47,876 bases of DNA, taken from positions 1 through 47,876 of the forward strand of contig JANQFI010000143.1 of NCBI GenBank assembly GCA_028277905.1, written 5' to 3'. Shown one piece after another: positions 34,899 through 43,600 of the stretch; position 1 is the first letter of the stretch; every line of letters starts with the position of its first letter. The notes under the pieces were generated by a model, which was not told the origin of the DNA, did no database searches, and saw only the letters and a program-made list of their open reading frames with translations. This DNA is from Chromatiaceae bacterium. GTDB taxonomy: Bacteria; Pseudomonadota; Gammaproteobacteria; Chromatiales; Chromatiaceae. The translations under genes and the position numbers were made by a program.

Positions 34899-34910
34899 TC
34901 GCGCCGCCGC

Positions 34911-36734
34911 TTACCCCCGCCCCGCCCGCTTGCGCTCGTGCTCCTTCAGCAGGCGCTTGCGGATCCGGATCGCGCCGGGGGTGATCTCGACCAGCTCGTC
35001 GTCCTCGATGAACTCCAGCGCCTGCTCCAGGGAGAACCTGACCGGCGGGGTCAAGAGAATGTTCTCGTCTGAGCCCGCGGCGCGGATGTTGGTGAGCTGC
35101 TTGGCCTTGAGCGGATTGACGACGAGGTCGTTGTCGCGGGAATGGATGCCGACGACCTGACCCTCGTAGACCTCATCACCAGGCGAGACGAGCATGCGGC
35201 CGCGCTCTTGTAGGTTGAACAGCGCATAGCCCAGCACCTTGCCCCGGGCATTCGAGATCATGGCGCCGTTGCGGCGCGGCGCGATGCCGCCGGGGTTGAC
35301 GGGGCCATAGTGGTCGAAGACATGGTGCTTGAGGCCGGTTCCGGACGTGAGCGTCATGAGCTCGGTCTGAAAGCCGATGAGCCCGCGGGACGGGATCATG
35401 TAGTCGAGCCGCACCCTCCCCTTGCCGTCCGGCACCATGTCCTTGAGGTGGCCGCGGCGCTCGCCCAGCGCCTGCATGATGGCGCCCTGGCTGGCCTCCT
35501 CGACGTCGAGAATCAAGAGCTCATAGGGCTCGCAGACCTGGCCCTCGACCTCGCGGAAGATGACCTCCGGGCGGGAGACGGCCAGCTCGTAGCCTTCCCG
35601 GCGCATGTTCTCGATCAGGATGGACAGGTGCAGCTCGCCGCGGCCGGAGACGCGGAACTTCTCCGGATCGGTGCCCTCCTCCACGCGCAGCGCGACGTTG
35701 GAGATCAGCTCCCGCTCCAGGCGCTCCTTGAGCTGGCGGGAGGTCAGGTACTTGCCCTCGCGGCCCGCGAAGGGCGAGGAGCTCACCTGGAAGGTCATGC
35801 TCACCGTCGGCTCGTCCACCGACAGCGGCGGCAGCGGCTCCACGGCGCCGGGGTCGCACAGGGTGTCCGAGACGTTGGGTGCCTCGATGCCGGTGATGGC
35901 GACGATGTCCCCGGCGCGCGCCTCATTGACCTCGTAACGTTCCAGGCCGAGGTAGCCGTAGACCAGACCCACCTTGGCACGGTGCCGGTCGCCTTCGCGC
36001 TTCACGACGATGACCTGCTGGTTCGGCCGCACGCTGCCGCGCTGGATGCGGCCCACGGCGATGCCACCGACAAAGGGGTTGTAGTCAAGCGTGGAGACCT
36101 GCATCCGAAAGGGGCCACTCGGGTCCACCTGCGGCGGCGGACAATGCTCGACGATGGCCTGGAAGAGCGGCATCATGTCGCCGCCGGATACCCTGTCCTC
36201 CAGGCCCGCGTAACCGTTGATGGCGGAGGCGTAGACGATCGGAAAGTCCAGCTGCTCGTCGCTGGCGCCGAGCTTGTCGAACAGGTCGAACACCTGGTCG
36301 ATGACCCAGTCCGACCTTGCCCCAGGCTTGTCGATCTTGTTGACCACCACGATGGGACGCAGACCATGCTCAAACGCCTTGCCGGTGACGAAGCGCGTCT
36401 GCGGCATGGGGCCCTCTTGGGCATCCACGAGCAGCAGCACCGAGCTCACCATGGACAGCACCCGCTCCACCTCGCCGCCGAAGTCGGCATGTCCCGGCGT
36501 GTCGACAATATTGATCCGGTACTCCCTGCCGTTCAGCGACACCTTGAGTGCCGTGTTCTTGGACAGGATGGTAATGCCCCGCTCGCGCTCCAGGTCGTTG
36601 GAGTCCATCACCCGCTCCACCGGGCCGAAGCGCTCGCCCAAGGTGCCGGACTGCTGCAGCAGCTGGTCCACCAGCGTGGTCTTGCCGTGGTCCACGTGGG
36701 CGATGATGGCGATGTTGCGCAGGTGGTCGATCAC
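34911..36734 (-). CDS. typA: Translational GTPase TypA/BipA
   Basis: 607 aa, the same length as E. coli BipA, a ribosome-binding GTPase involved in stress adaptation and 50S assembly. Motifs: HVDHGKTT (G1, residues 13-20), ERGITI (G2), [14 protein letters not shown] (G3), NKID (G4); then domain II/III sequence and the BipA C-terminal domain ([42 protein letters not shown]). The start is one of two tandem GTG codons (36737, 36734), chosen because homologues begin M-I-E/D[17 protein letters not shown]; GGAG lies upstream. The longer frame upstream only reads through a repeat. Convergent with the Rpn relic, 12 bp away. Confidence 0.96.
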   Translation of the reverse strand: MIDHLRNIAIIAHVDHGKTTLVDQLLQQSGTLGERFGPVERVMDSNDLERERGITILSKNTALKVSLNGREYRINIVDTPGHADFGGEVERVLSMVSSVLLLVDAQEGPMPQTRFVTGKAFEHGLRPIVVVNKIDKPGARSDWVIDQVFDLFDKLGASDEQLDFPIVYASAINGYAGLEDRVSGGDMMPLFQAIVEHCPPPQVDPSGPFRMQVSTLDYNPFVGGIAVGRIQRGSVRPNQQVIVVKREGDRHRAKVGLVYGYLGLERYEVNEARAGDIVAITGIEAPNVSDTLCDPGAVEPLPPLSVDEPTVSMTFQVSSSPFAGREGKYLTSRQLKERLERELISNVALRVEEGTDPEKFRVSGRGELHLSILIENMRREGYELAVSRPEVIFREVEGQVCEPYELLILDVEEASQGAIMQALGERRGHLKDMVPDGKGRVRLDYMIPSRGLIGFQTELMTLTSGTGLKHHVFDHYGPVNPGGIAPRRNGAMISNARGKVLGYALFNLQERGRMLVSPGDEVYEGQVVGIHSRDNDLVVNPLKAKQLTNIRAAGSDENILLTPPVRFSLEQALEFIEDDELVEITPGAIRIRKRLLKEHERKRAGRG

Positions 36735-36900
36735 CACGGCGTGGCTCCACAAGAGTAAAGGACAGGTCGCCCGAGCCTTGCGCCACCACGGATGCGCGCC
36801 GGGCCTCGCGGTGGCGACGAGGTCCGGTTCGGAGATCCGAGGACGAGGGACAGCACGCTGAGCGCGACTTTGCGGGCGCGTTGCGCCGGGCTGGGCTGGC

Positions 36901-37071
36901 CTAGTGCTTTGCTGCGGAAGCTCCGAGACTCGGATCCCCTCGTTGTCGTTGTCGTAATCGCTATCGTAATCGTAATCGAATATCCGCACGGTCGAGACTG
37001 CGATCACGACAACGACAACGGCAACGGCAACGACATGAGACGGTCTCGGGACATTCGCACTGCTGCACTAG
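36901..37071. repeat. Palindromic CTAG-bounded repeat, copy C (inverted relative to A and B)
   Basis: 171 bp bounded by CTAG at 36901-36904 and 37068-37071. It contains the same ends, GAGAC/GTCTC pairs, (GTTGTC)n and (CAACGG)n arms and central AATATCCGCACGGT as copies A and B, in opposite orientation. It sits ~170 bp upstream of typA. The surrounding 36735-37188 shows no supported gene. Confidence 0.9.
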
Positions 37072-37188
37072 ACGGCGCACAGCAGTATAGCGCGCGCCCG
37101 CGCCCAGAATGGCGGGGTCCAGCGTGTCGGGCCGATCCTGAGACCCCGAGGACACGCGCGGTCTGCCCGCCAGGACTCCTTCGACGCT

Positions 37189-37431
37189 GTGCTCCAAGTC
37201 TTCGAACCTGTGCAGGTACAGGGCGCGCAGTTCGGCCTGAGCCATGCCGTTGTTGCCAATCGCAAGTTCCGGCCGAACCCGCGCGCCAAGGAGCGTCTCG
37301 AGCATGTACTGGTTCCTGCCGCGAAGCTCCAGACCCTGACCATCGGCGAAGGATCCTCCTGGGGTGAGATCGTCTTGATCCATCCAGCCGAGCTGGATCG
37401 CAACCGCTGGCTGCGCCGACAAGCGGCGTGA
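37189..37431 (+). CDS. Hypothetical small ORF or gene fragment
   Basis: 80 aa from a GTG. Codons resemble those of real genes in this window (CTG, GCC, CGC preferred), more so than the opposite strand. The frame continues open upstream to about 37100 without a clear start, so it may be the 3' remnant of a longer gene cut off near the repeat at 37071. The product (AKERLEHVLVPAAKLQTLTIGEG, then EIVLIHPAELDRNRW) matches no family I recognise. Confidence 0.3.
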   Translation: MLQVFEPVQVQGAQFGLSHAVVANRKFRPNPRAKERLEHVLVPAAKLQTLTIGEGSSWGEIVLIHPAELDRNRWLRRQAA

Positions 37432-37616
37432 TTGAAGAGTTTGGCTCCCCGCCGCAAGCCTCGGCGTCGCCCGCCGGCGGCGCGGCGCGAGGGGGTGTCG
37501 CCGCGGGCTTGGGGAATGGAGAAACCGTGACTTATCTCGTAGACGTGAGCTTGAGTCTCAGTTGTAACCTCCAAGGCATTTCTTCGTCATCCTTTCTTCG
37601 CACTACCCACAAACCC

Positions 37617-37637
37617 TGTGGACAACCTTGTGGACAA
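37617..37637 (-). promoter_or_regulatory. Two DnaA-box-like 9-mers
   Basis: TTGTCCACA occurs twice on the minus strand (37625-37617 and 37637-37629), 12 bp apart, one base from the consensus TTATCCACA. A third match to TTWTNCACA at 37805-37797 overlaps a terminator and may be chance. The region 37432-37875 contains no gene I can support. Confidence 0.4.
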
Positions 37638-37702
37638 ACCTCTCGGATGCGCGCTAACCCGCCGTCGTTACAAGCCCGGCGCCGGATTGACCGATCTCTG
37701 AC

Positions 37703-37726
37703 CAGTGTCGCAAAACACTGATTTTT
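37703..37726 (+). terminator. Rho-independent terminator-like hairpin
   Basis: CAGTGT and ACACTG form a 6-bp stem around a 6-nt loop, followed by ATTTTT on the plus strand. It could terminate rightward transcription from the small ORF ending at 37431. Confidence 0.5.
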
Positions 37727-37800
37727 CTCGCGTCCGACGATTCAAGCCGGAAGTGGCCGAGGTTTCTGCAGGGCACCACTGCAGCCGCGACACAGCTGTG

Positions 37801-37830
37801 AAAAACTCCCCGACGCGGAACATCCCGGGG
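37801..37830 (-). terminator. Terminator downstream of the LPG-synthase-like gene
   Basis: On the minus strand CCCCG and CGGGG enclose a 13-nt loop and are followed by AGTTTTT (37807-37801), 46-75 bp after the stop at 37876. Confidence 0.55.
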
Positions 37831-37875
37831 CGTCCCTGTCAACAGCCCCCCTGCGCCGGCCGACCAACGGCGGCG

Positions 37876-38874
37876 TCAGCCCCCGGCGTTCCGGCCGCCC
37901 GGCGACTCGGATCTTGGGGAAGGTCCAGCGGCAACCGGCAGCAGCAATGCCAACAGACCCAACACCAGTGTGGTGCCCAGCAGAAACAGGTGCAGGCTCA
38001 CGGACCCGGCCAGCGCCTGCGCGACGCCGACCCCGAGCGGCACCATCGCCGCCATCCCCGTCAGCTCGTAGGAGCCGGCCCCGGCGATGCCATGGACGGG
38101 CAGCATGCTCGATAGCTCCGCGCCGATGACGCCGGCCAAGCGCTGCCAGAGCTTGACGTCGATGAAGTGCCCCAGCACCAGCGCGAAGGCGGTGAGCTTG
38201 GTCATCCAGGTGAGCAGGGTCCACAGGTACAGCCGCGCCAACAATGGCAGATCCCGCGGTGCTGCCTCCAGTACGAACAGCAGCACGCGCCGCAGCCGGC
38301 CCTGCGGCAGCCGCTCGACCCAACCGCCGCTGCGCACGACCATGCCGAGCGGCACCAGCGCGATCCACAACAGGCCCGCGAGCGGCCACCACCAGGCCGG
38401 TGCGCGCAGCCACAGCACCGTAAGCCCTCCGAGCGCCAGGCAGTGCAGATCCATGACCCTGATCCAGAGCAGGGACGCCCCCGCCGCCAGAAACCCGTGC
38501 CCGAAGTAGCGGCGCATCAACCACGGGAAGAGCAGCTCACCGAGACGCATGGGCAGCAGGTTGTTGGCCGTGGTGTGCAGCATCGATAGCCGCAGCACCG
38601 TCGCGAAGCGCCCCGCGACCAGCGGCCCGAAATAGTCGTAAACCCTGAGCGCCCGCAGCGCGTAACTGGCGGCGGTGAGCGAGAAGGCGCCGGCCAGCAG
38701 CCAGGGCGATAGCCGCAGCCACGGGGCCAACAGAGCGTCCCAGCCCACCCGATGCTGCACCGCGATCAGCAGGCCCACCAGCAGGGTGGCACCGATGAGC
38801 CAGTCGCGCAGGCGCCCGAGGCGCAGCAACGGGAGCCCGCCCGCGGGCGTCGGCTCGGTCGGCGACCGGCTCAC
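37876..38874 (-). CDS. Lysylphosphatidylglycerol synthase TM region-like membrane protein
   Basis: 332 aa with about eight membrane helices, of the UPF0104/AglD-MprF transmembrane family (PF03706). Features: RALRVYDYFGPLVAGRFATVLRLSMLHTTANNLLPMRLGELLFPWLMRRYFG (the N-x-x-P-x-R-x-G-E segment), and the later ELSSMLPVHGIAGAGSYE. There is no soluble aminoacyl-transferase domain, so it is a flippase- or transporter-like member, not a full MprF. Start is GTG at 38874, overlapping the acyltransferase stop by 4 nt (GTGA). Substrate not known. Confidence 0.85.
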   Translation of the reverse strand: MSRSPTEPTPAGGLPLLRLGRLRDWLIGATLLVGLLIAVQHRVGWDALLAPWLRLSPWLLAGAFSLTAASYALRALRVYDYFGPLVAGRFATVLRLSMLHTTANNLLPMRLGELLFPWLMRRYFGHGFLAAGASLLWIRVMDLHCLALGGLTVLWLRAPAWWWPLAGLLWIALVPLGMVVRSGGWVERLPQGRLRRVLLFVLEAAPRDLPLLARLYLWTLLTWMTKLTAFALVLGHFIDVKLWQRLAGVIGAELSSMLPVHGIAGAGSYELTGMAAMVPLGVGVAQALAGSVSLHLFLLGTTLVLGLLALLLPVAAGPSPRSESPGGRNAGG

Positions 38875-39980
38875 GAGACCGATCCCGCCACCGCGCGCCG
38901 GCGGGGGCGCTCGCGCCGCGACGGTGGATAGATCGGCGCCGCGCCTCGGGGCCTCGTCTTGAAGCGCCGATGCACCCAGAAGTACTGCGCGGGCGTGGTC
39001 CGCAGCGCGGCCTCGACGACCTGGTTCATGCTCGCGGTATCGGCGTTGTCGTCGCCGCTGGGGAAGCCCGCCAATGCCGGGCCGAAGCGCATTTCGACGC
39101 CGCGCCCCCAGGGCAGAAAGGTGGCGAAGGTCGGAATCACCGGGGCATCCGCCAGTCGCGCCATGCGGCCCAGCATGGGTACAGTCGCGGCGGCGACGCC
39201 GCAGAAGGGCACGAAGACACCGCGCTTGCGCCCCGGATCCTGGTCCGGCAGGTAGTAGAAGGGCGCACCCTTGCGGATACGCCGGATCAGCCCGCGCAGA
39301 TCGTCGCGCCGCTCCACCGGCACGCTGCCGAAGCGGGTGCGGCCGCGCTGGACCACCGCGTCGATGACCGGGCTGCGGATGCGCTGATACATGTACAGGC
39401 CTGGGTGCACCCGCTCGGTGAACGCCGTACCGGCGAGGTCGAGCCCGACGAAGTGCGGCGTGAGCATGATGACGCCGCGCCCGGCCCGCAGCAGCCCGAG
39501 GATCTCCGCCTCGTCGCGGAAGCGCACCAGCCGGCGCAGCCTGCGGGGCGAGCCCTGCCAGGCGATGCCCTGGCTCACGGCCGCAACACCGAGCCAGCCG
39601 AAGTGCCGGCGCACGAGCGCCTCGCGCTGCCTGGCGGACAGCGCCGGCAGGCACAGCGCCAAGTTGGTCCGGGCCACGCGCCGGCGGCCCGGCAGCACCA
39701 GGTAGCCGAGATGGCCGAGTCCTTGTCCCAACAGCCAGAGCAGCGGAAACGGCAGCCGCGCCAGCCCAGCGACAACCCCCACCAGCAGCCAGGCCGGCCA
39801 GTGCCAGGGCGCCCAGAGCCCTTTGCGCGCCCCCTGACCACGCACCGCGCCGGATGCAGCGCCCGCTGCGGGTCCGGCCGTCGGGCCCGTTGCGGAGCCG
39901 GTTGCGGAGCCGGTTGCCGGTCCGGGAGGGGAGCCGGGCGCCGGGCTACTCGAGCCAGGCCCGCTCGATGCGCTCGACAT
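38871..39980 (-). CDS. LpxL/HtrB-type lysophospholipid acyltransferase family protein
   Basis: 369 aa of the lipid A late acyltransferase fold. It has an N-terminal membrane helix (WPAWLLVGVVAGLARLPFPLLWLLG), the catalytic H-x4-D in MLTPHFVGLDLAG (most LpxL proteins have H-x4-E or D), and the later YYLPDQDPGRKRGVFVPFCGV and RTTPAQYFWVHRRFKTRP. Enzymes of this family add a secondary acyl chain to lipid A or related lipids. The first ~45 residues are Ser/Pro/Gly/Ala/Thr low complexity encoded by short repeats. GGAG 7 nt before the ATG at 39980 supports that start; GTG at 39845 would remove the tail. Overlaps its upstream gene by 35 bp. Confidence 0.88.
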   Translation of the reverse strand: MSSASSGPGSSSPAPGSPPGPATGSATGSATGPTAGPAAGAASGAVRGQGARKGLWAPWHWPAWLLVGVVAGLARLPFPLLWLLGQGLGHLGYLVLPGRRRVARTNLALCLPALSARQREALVRRHFGWLGVAAVSQGIAWQGSPRRLRRLVRFRDEAEILGLLRAGRGVIMLTPHFVGLDLAGTAFTERVHPGLYMYQRIRSPVIDAVVQRGRTRFGSVPVERRDDLRGLIRRIRKGAPFYYLPDQDPGRKRGVFVPFCGVAAATVPMLGRMARLADAPVIPTFATFLPWGRGVEMRFGPALAGFPSGDDNADTASMNQVVEAALRTTPAQYFWVHRRFKTRPRGAAPIYPPSRRERPRRRAVAGSVS

Positions 39981-40326
39981 AGGGCAGCTCCGCCAGCCGT
40001 TGCAGCACGAAGGCGAAGTCCGGCCGATGCGTGTTGCCGATCACCAGCACCTGGTCTGGCCCGCAACCGATGCGCCCGCGGGGTCCGGGGTAGAAGCGCG
40101 CGCTGGCGTCGATGGCTCGGACCTCGGCCGCAAACCCCTCCCCCGCCGGGATGCAGAGCTCATAGTCCAGCGCACGCTTCCCGTCGGGTGGCCCCACCAG
40201 ACCCTCGGAATCCAGATCACAGAGATCGAAGCCGAAGACGCCGAGCGCCGCTTCCCGGGGCTGGGCGGCAAGGACATGAAAGGGGCTCGCGGCCAGCAAT
40301 GCTGCAACCACGACGACCAGGAGCAA
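39946..40326 (-). CDS. Small exported protein, unknown function
   Basis: About 126 aa: a hydrophobic signal (LLLVVVVAALLAASPFHVLA), then a mature domain with paired cysteines (FGFDLCDLDSEG, DYELCIPAGEG, GRIGCGPDQVLVIGNTH) and the end ELPYVERIERAWLE. I do not recognise the family. The start is unclear: TTG at 40326 places the signal at the N-terminus; ATG at 40524 gives a longer unconserved lead. It overlaps the acyltransferase start, so the three genes 40326-37876 form one coupled unit, probably concerned with envelope lipids. Confidence 0.6.
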   Translation of the reverse strand: MLLVVVVAALLAASPFHVLAAQPREAALGVFGFDLCDLDSEGLVGPPDGKRALDYELCIPAGEGFAAEVRAIDASARFYPGPRGRIGCGPDQVLVIGNTHRPDFAFVLQRLAELPYVERIERAWLE

Positions 40327-40614
40327 AGAACGCCCATGACAGAGCGCCGGTAAGCCAGCGCAGAGTCTCGACCATCTGGGACGGTGCAAGCACAACTCAG
40401 GCGCAGAAGCTCCGGCGTGGTCAGGCGCTGAGGGTGCACCGAGAGCGCGAGCCTTGGATGCGCCGGGCCTGTTCACACTACCGCGGTTACCCTGTATTGG
40501 ACGCGAGCCTATCTGATCGGGCATAGGCGACGGGGAACGAAGGGCGCGTTGACAGCATCGGCACATGTTCTGCACAACCGCCGAACAGTGCAAGCTGGGT
40601 GGGGCCCGCCGCCG

Positions 40615-43600
40615 TCAGTTCTCGAACGTGAAGAAGATGTCGGCGCCCTGGGTATCGCCGGTCTCGGCCTGCAGCTCGATGCGGTTGGAGAGGTCGTAGC
40701 GCATCTTGACGGTCTGCGCGGTGTCGCTGGTGGCACTCTCGTACTCCATGTAGATCTTCGGCGCCACATAGGTGCCCACGGCGAGTGCCCGTGAGTCGGC
40801 CTCCGCGTCGCGCGTCGGCGGGATACCAGTGACCAGGTATTTGGTGATTTCCGACTGGGTGAGATTCGGGTCGGAATCCGAGAAGAAGGCGAGCTTGGGA
40901 TCGCGCAGGCTGCCGAGCACACGCACGCCGGCCGTGATGTCCCCACCCTCGCGCTTGGCGTTCAGGATCAGGCCAGGGTTGGTCACGGGCGTATTCGCAA
41001 AGCTCAGGATCCCCTGCTCGATGGTCAGCGGCTTACCGATGGCGGTGAGCACACCGAGCGTGGGCAGGGTCACGCGATAGGTACCGTCGACGATCTTGAG
41101 CTGGCCGTTACCCAGGATCTGGTCGCTCCGGGGTGCCTTGGTCACCCGCAGCCGCCCGCGCATCAGCCCGCGCAGGCCGAAGGCGTCGATGGAAACCTCT
41201 GTGCCGAGCCTCACCAGGACATCGATACTCAGTGGCAGCGGCTGCATGTCCTCGCCGGGCTCTTCCAGGACCACGTCCGGCGACGGCTGCACCGCCCCCA
41301 CAGGCACCGAGCGCGGCTTGATACGCGCCTCTGGCAGCGCAATCTCCCCGCGCACTGCGGTGCCACCGGCGCCGGCGCCGATGTCCATGTCCAGCGACAG
41401 CAGCGCGAAGTACTCGCTGCTGTCCGCCACCCTGAGGTCCTTGCCCTGCATGTCGATCTGCACCACCGGCGCCGCGCCGGCCAGGTCCAGCGAGCCGCTC
41501 AGCTCCAGACCTCCACCGCCCACTCGGGCCCTTCCGGTGATGTCGAAGTCGCTGCGCCCGCGGCTCGCAATGGTCAGATTGGCGGCAGACACCTGGGTGC
41601 CGTAGAGGGGCACCCGCAGCCCCAGCTCTTGCACCCGAAGCTCGCCACGCAGGTCCGGCGCGCCCAGGGTACCGGCCAGGCGCAGGTCGCCGTCGATGCT
41701 GCCGGTGACCTCGTCGATATCCGGAAACAGGTTGGAGATGCGCGACAAGCCCGTCAGCTCGAGCCCCAGGTCGCCGCGCAGCTGCTGGGAGGCGCCGGCA
41801 TCGAGCCGGAAGGCCGGCAGCGTCAGCGCGGCCCGGACCCCACCCAGGCCGGCGAGCGGCAGATCGAAGCGCGCGTCCAATGAATCCCGCCCGGCGCGCA
41901 GATCGAGCCCCGTGCCGGAGAATACCAACCTGTCCTTGCTCTCGTCGTCCAGTGCCAGCTGGATCGCGCCCCTGGGCACCGCAAGGCGCGCGCTCCCCGC
42001 GAGCCGATTGCCCTCACCGCGAAAGCGCCCCTGCGCCTGCAGATAGCCCTCCATCACCAGGAGCTGCGGCAGCAGCGGGTCCAGGATGTCGAAACCGATA
42101 CGCGGAATGTCCAGCGACGCCTCGAAGCGCCCGGGCTCTGGCTGCTCGAAGCGAGCACAGCCGCCGGACTCGGCCCCATTGCCGAGACACACTGGGCCGA
42201 CGCGCGCGGTGCCGGCGGCAAAGGCAAGCGTCGCCGGCCGCTGCAAGCGCCAGGTTCCCAGCTCCTCGGTCGCGATCGCCAGCTCGCCGAGGCTGCCCAG
42301 GTAGTCGAAGCTCGGACCCCCGAAGCTCCGGCTCAGCCCACCGTCGAGGGCCAGCGCAAGCCCAAGCACGTCGCCGTCGAGGCTCGCGCGCAGGCTGTGC
42401 CGATCCATGCGACCGCTGGCCTTGACCGACAAGGCCTCGAAACGCTGGCCGCCAGCGACCAGCCCGCGACCCGTGATGTCGATGGCAACGTCGCTGCCCT
42501 CACCCAAGCCGAGGTCCAGGCTGCCGTCGATGGCGGCGACGCCCTGACCCGAGACCTCGGCATCCCGACCCTTGAAGCGCAGGCGCAGGCGCGGCGCCGC
42601 GAGCGTGCCGCCGAGGCTGCCGCTCGCCCCCAGGCTACCGGCACCGCCGGGTATCAGCTCGGCCAGGTCCGGCGAGTCGAGCCCGAAGCGGAAGTCGAGC
42701 TGCTCGCCTGCGAGCACGCCGCCTGCCGTCAAGCGCGTGGCACCGGAGCCGGCGGTCAGGTCGTCGAGCCGAATGGCCTGGCCCTGCATGCCGAGGGCCG
42801 CGGTCAGGCGCACCTGGTAGCCACGCAGCTCGCCGCTCAGCTCGCCGATGCGTGCCGAGAGATCCGGGCCCTGCTCGGTCATTCGACCCTGGCTCTGCAC
42901 CTGCCCGCCAAGGCGCCCTGGCCAGTCCGCGAGCAGGCTACCTGGGTTCAGGCCGGCAAGGCGCAGCGCCGCGCTCCAGCTCAGCTCCGGTGCCCAGGCG
43001 ACCCGCCCGGTACCATCGATGCGCCCGTCCAGCAGATTGATCTGGAGCGTCTCGAGCACCGCCGCCTCCCCGGTGCCCTTGCCCCCGATAGCCACGACCG
43101 CGGGCGGATAGCCGGCGACAGCGGCACTACCCCGGAGTTGGAAGTCGAAGCCGTCCTCGAGCCCGCCCGCGCTGCCGAGCTGGAAGCCGATCCGGCCGTC
43201 CAGACCTGCATACCGGCGTCCGGGATCGAGGTCGGCGGCGGTGACGGCCAGGTCCCAGGTGACGGCCGGCGCCCAGGCTGCGGTACCCTTGGCCTCGATG
43301 CGCCCGCCCAGCGTCTCCGCCAGCAGCTGGTCGATGCGGGTCGCCGCGCTGTTGCCGGTGCCGGCCAAGGTCAGCCGCAGCTCCGGGATCTCGGCACCGA
43401 ACAGGTCGGCGCTCAGGCCATAGTCGAAGGCACCCGGGTCACCCGTCGCCTCGAGCTTACCCTGAGGTGCCTCCACCATCGCCTCGCCCGCAAGCGGCCA
43501 TCGCAGCCGCTCCCAGGCGCCGCGGATGTCGAATGACGGTGTCGCCCCGGACAGATCCGCGTGGCCTTCGAGGTCGAGCGTGGCGCCGGACAGGGCTTCG

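Noticed and set aside
36735-37007. Longer TypA with ~90 extra N-terminal residues
   Set aside because: The extension translates the palindromic repeat; homologues start at the [16 protein letters not shown] region.
36961-37574. Minus-strand open frames across the third palindromic repeat
   Set aside because: They read through the repeat and are rich in Arg/Ser/Thr/Trp with no recognisable family.
37561-37830. Chromosomal origin of replication
   Set aside because: Only two good DnaA-like sites, no dnaA, dnaN, rpmH or gidA nearby, and the third match overlaps a terminator.
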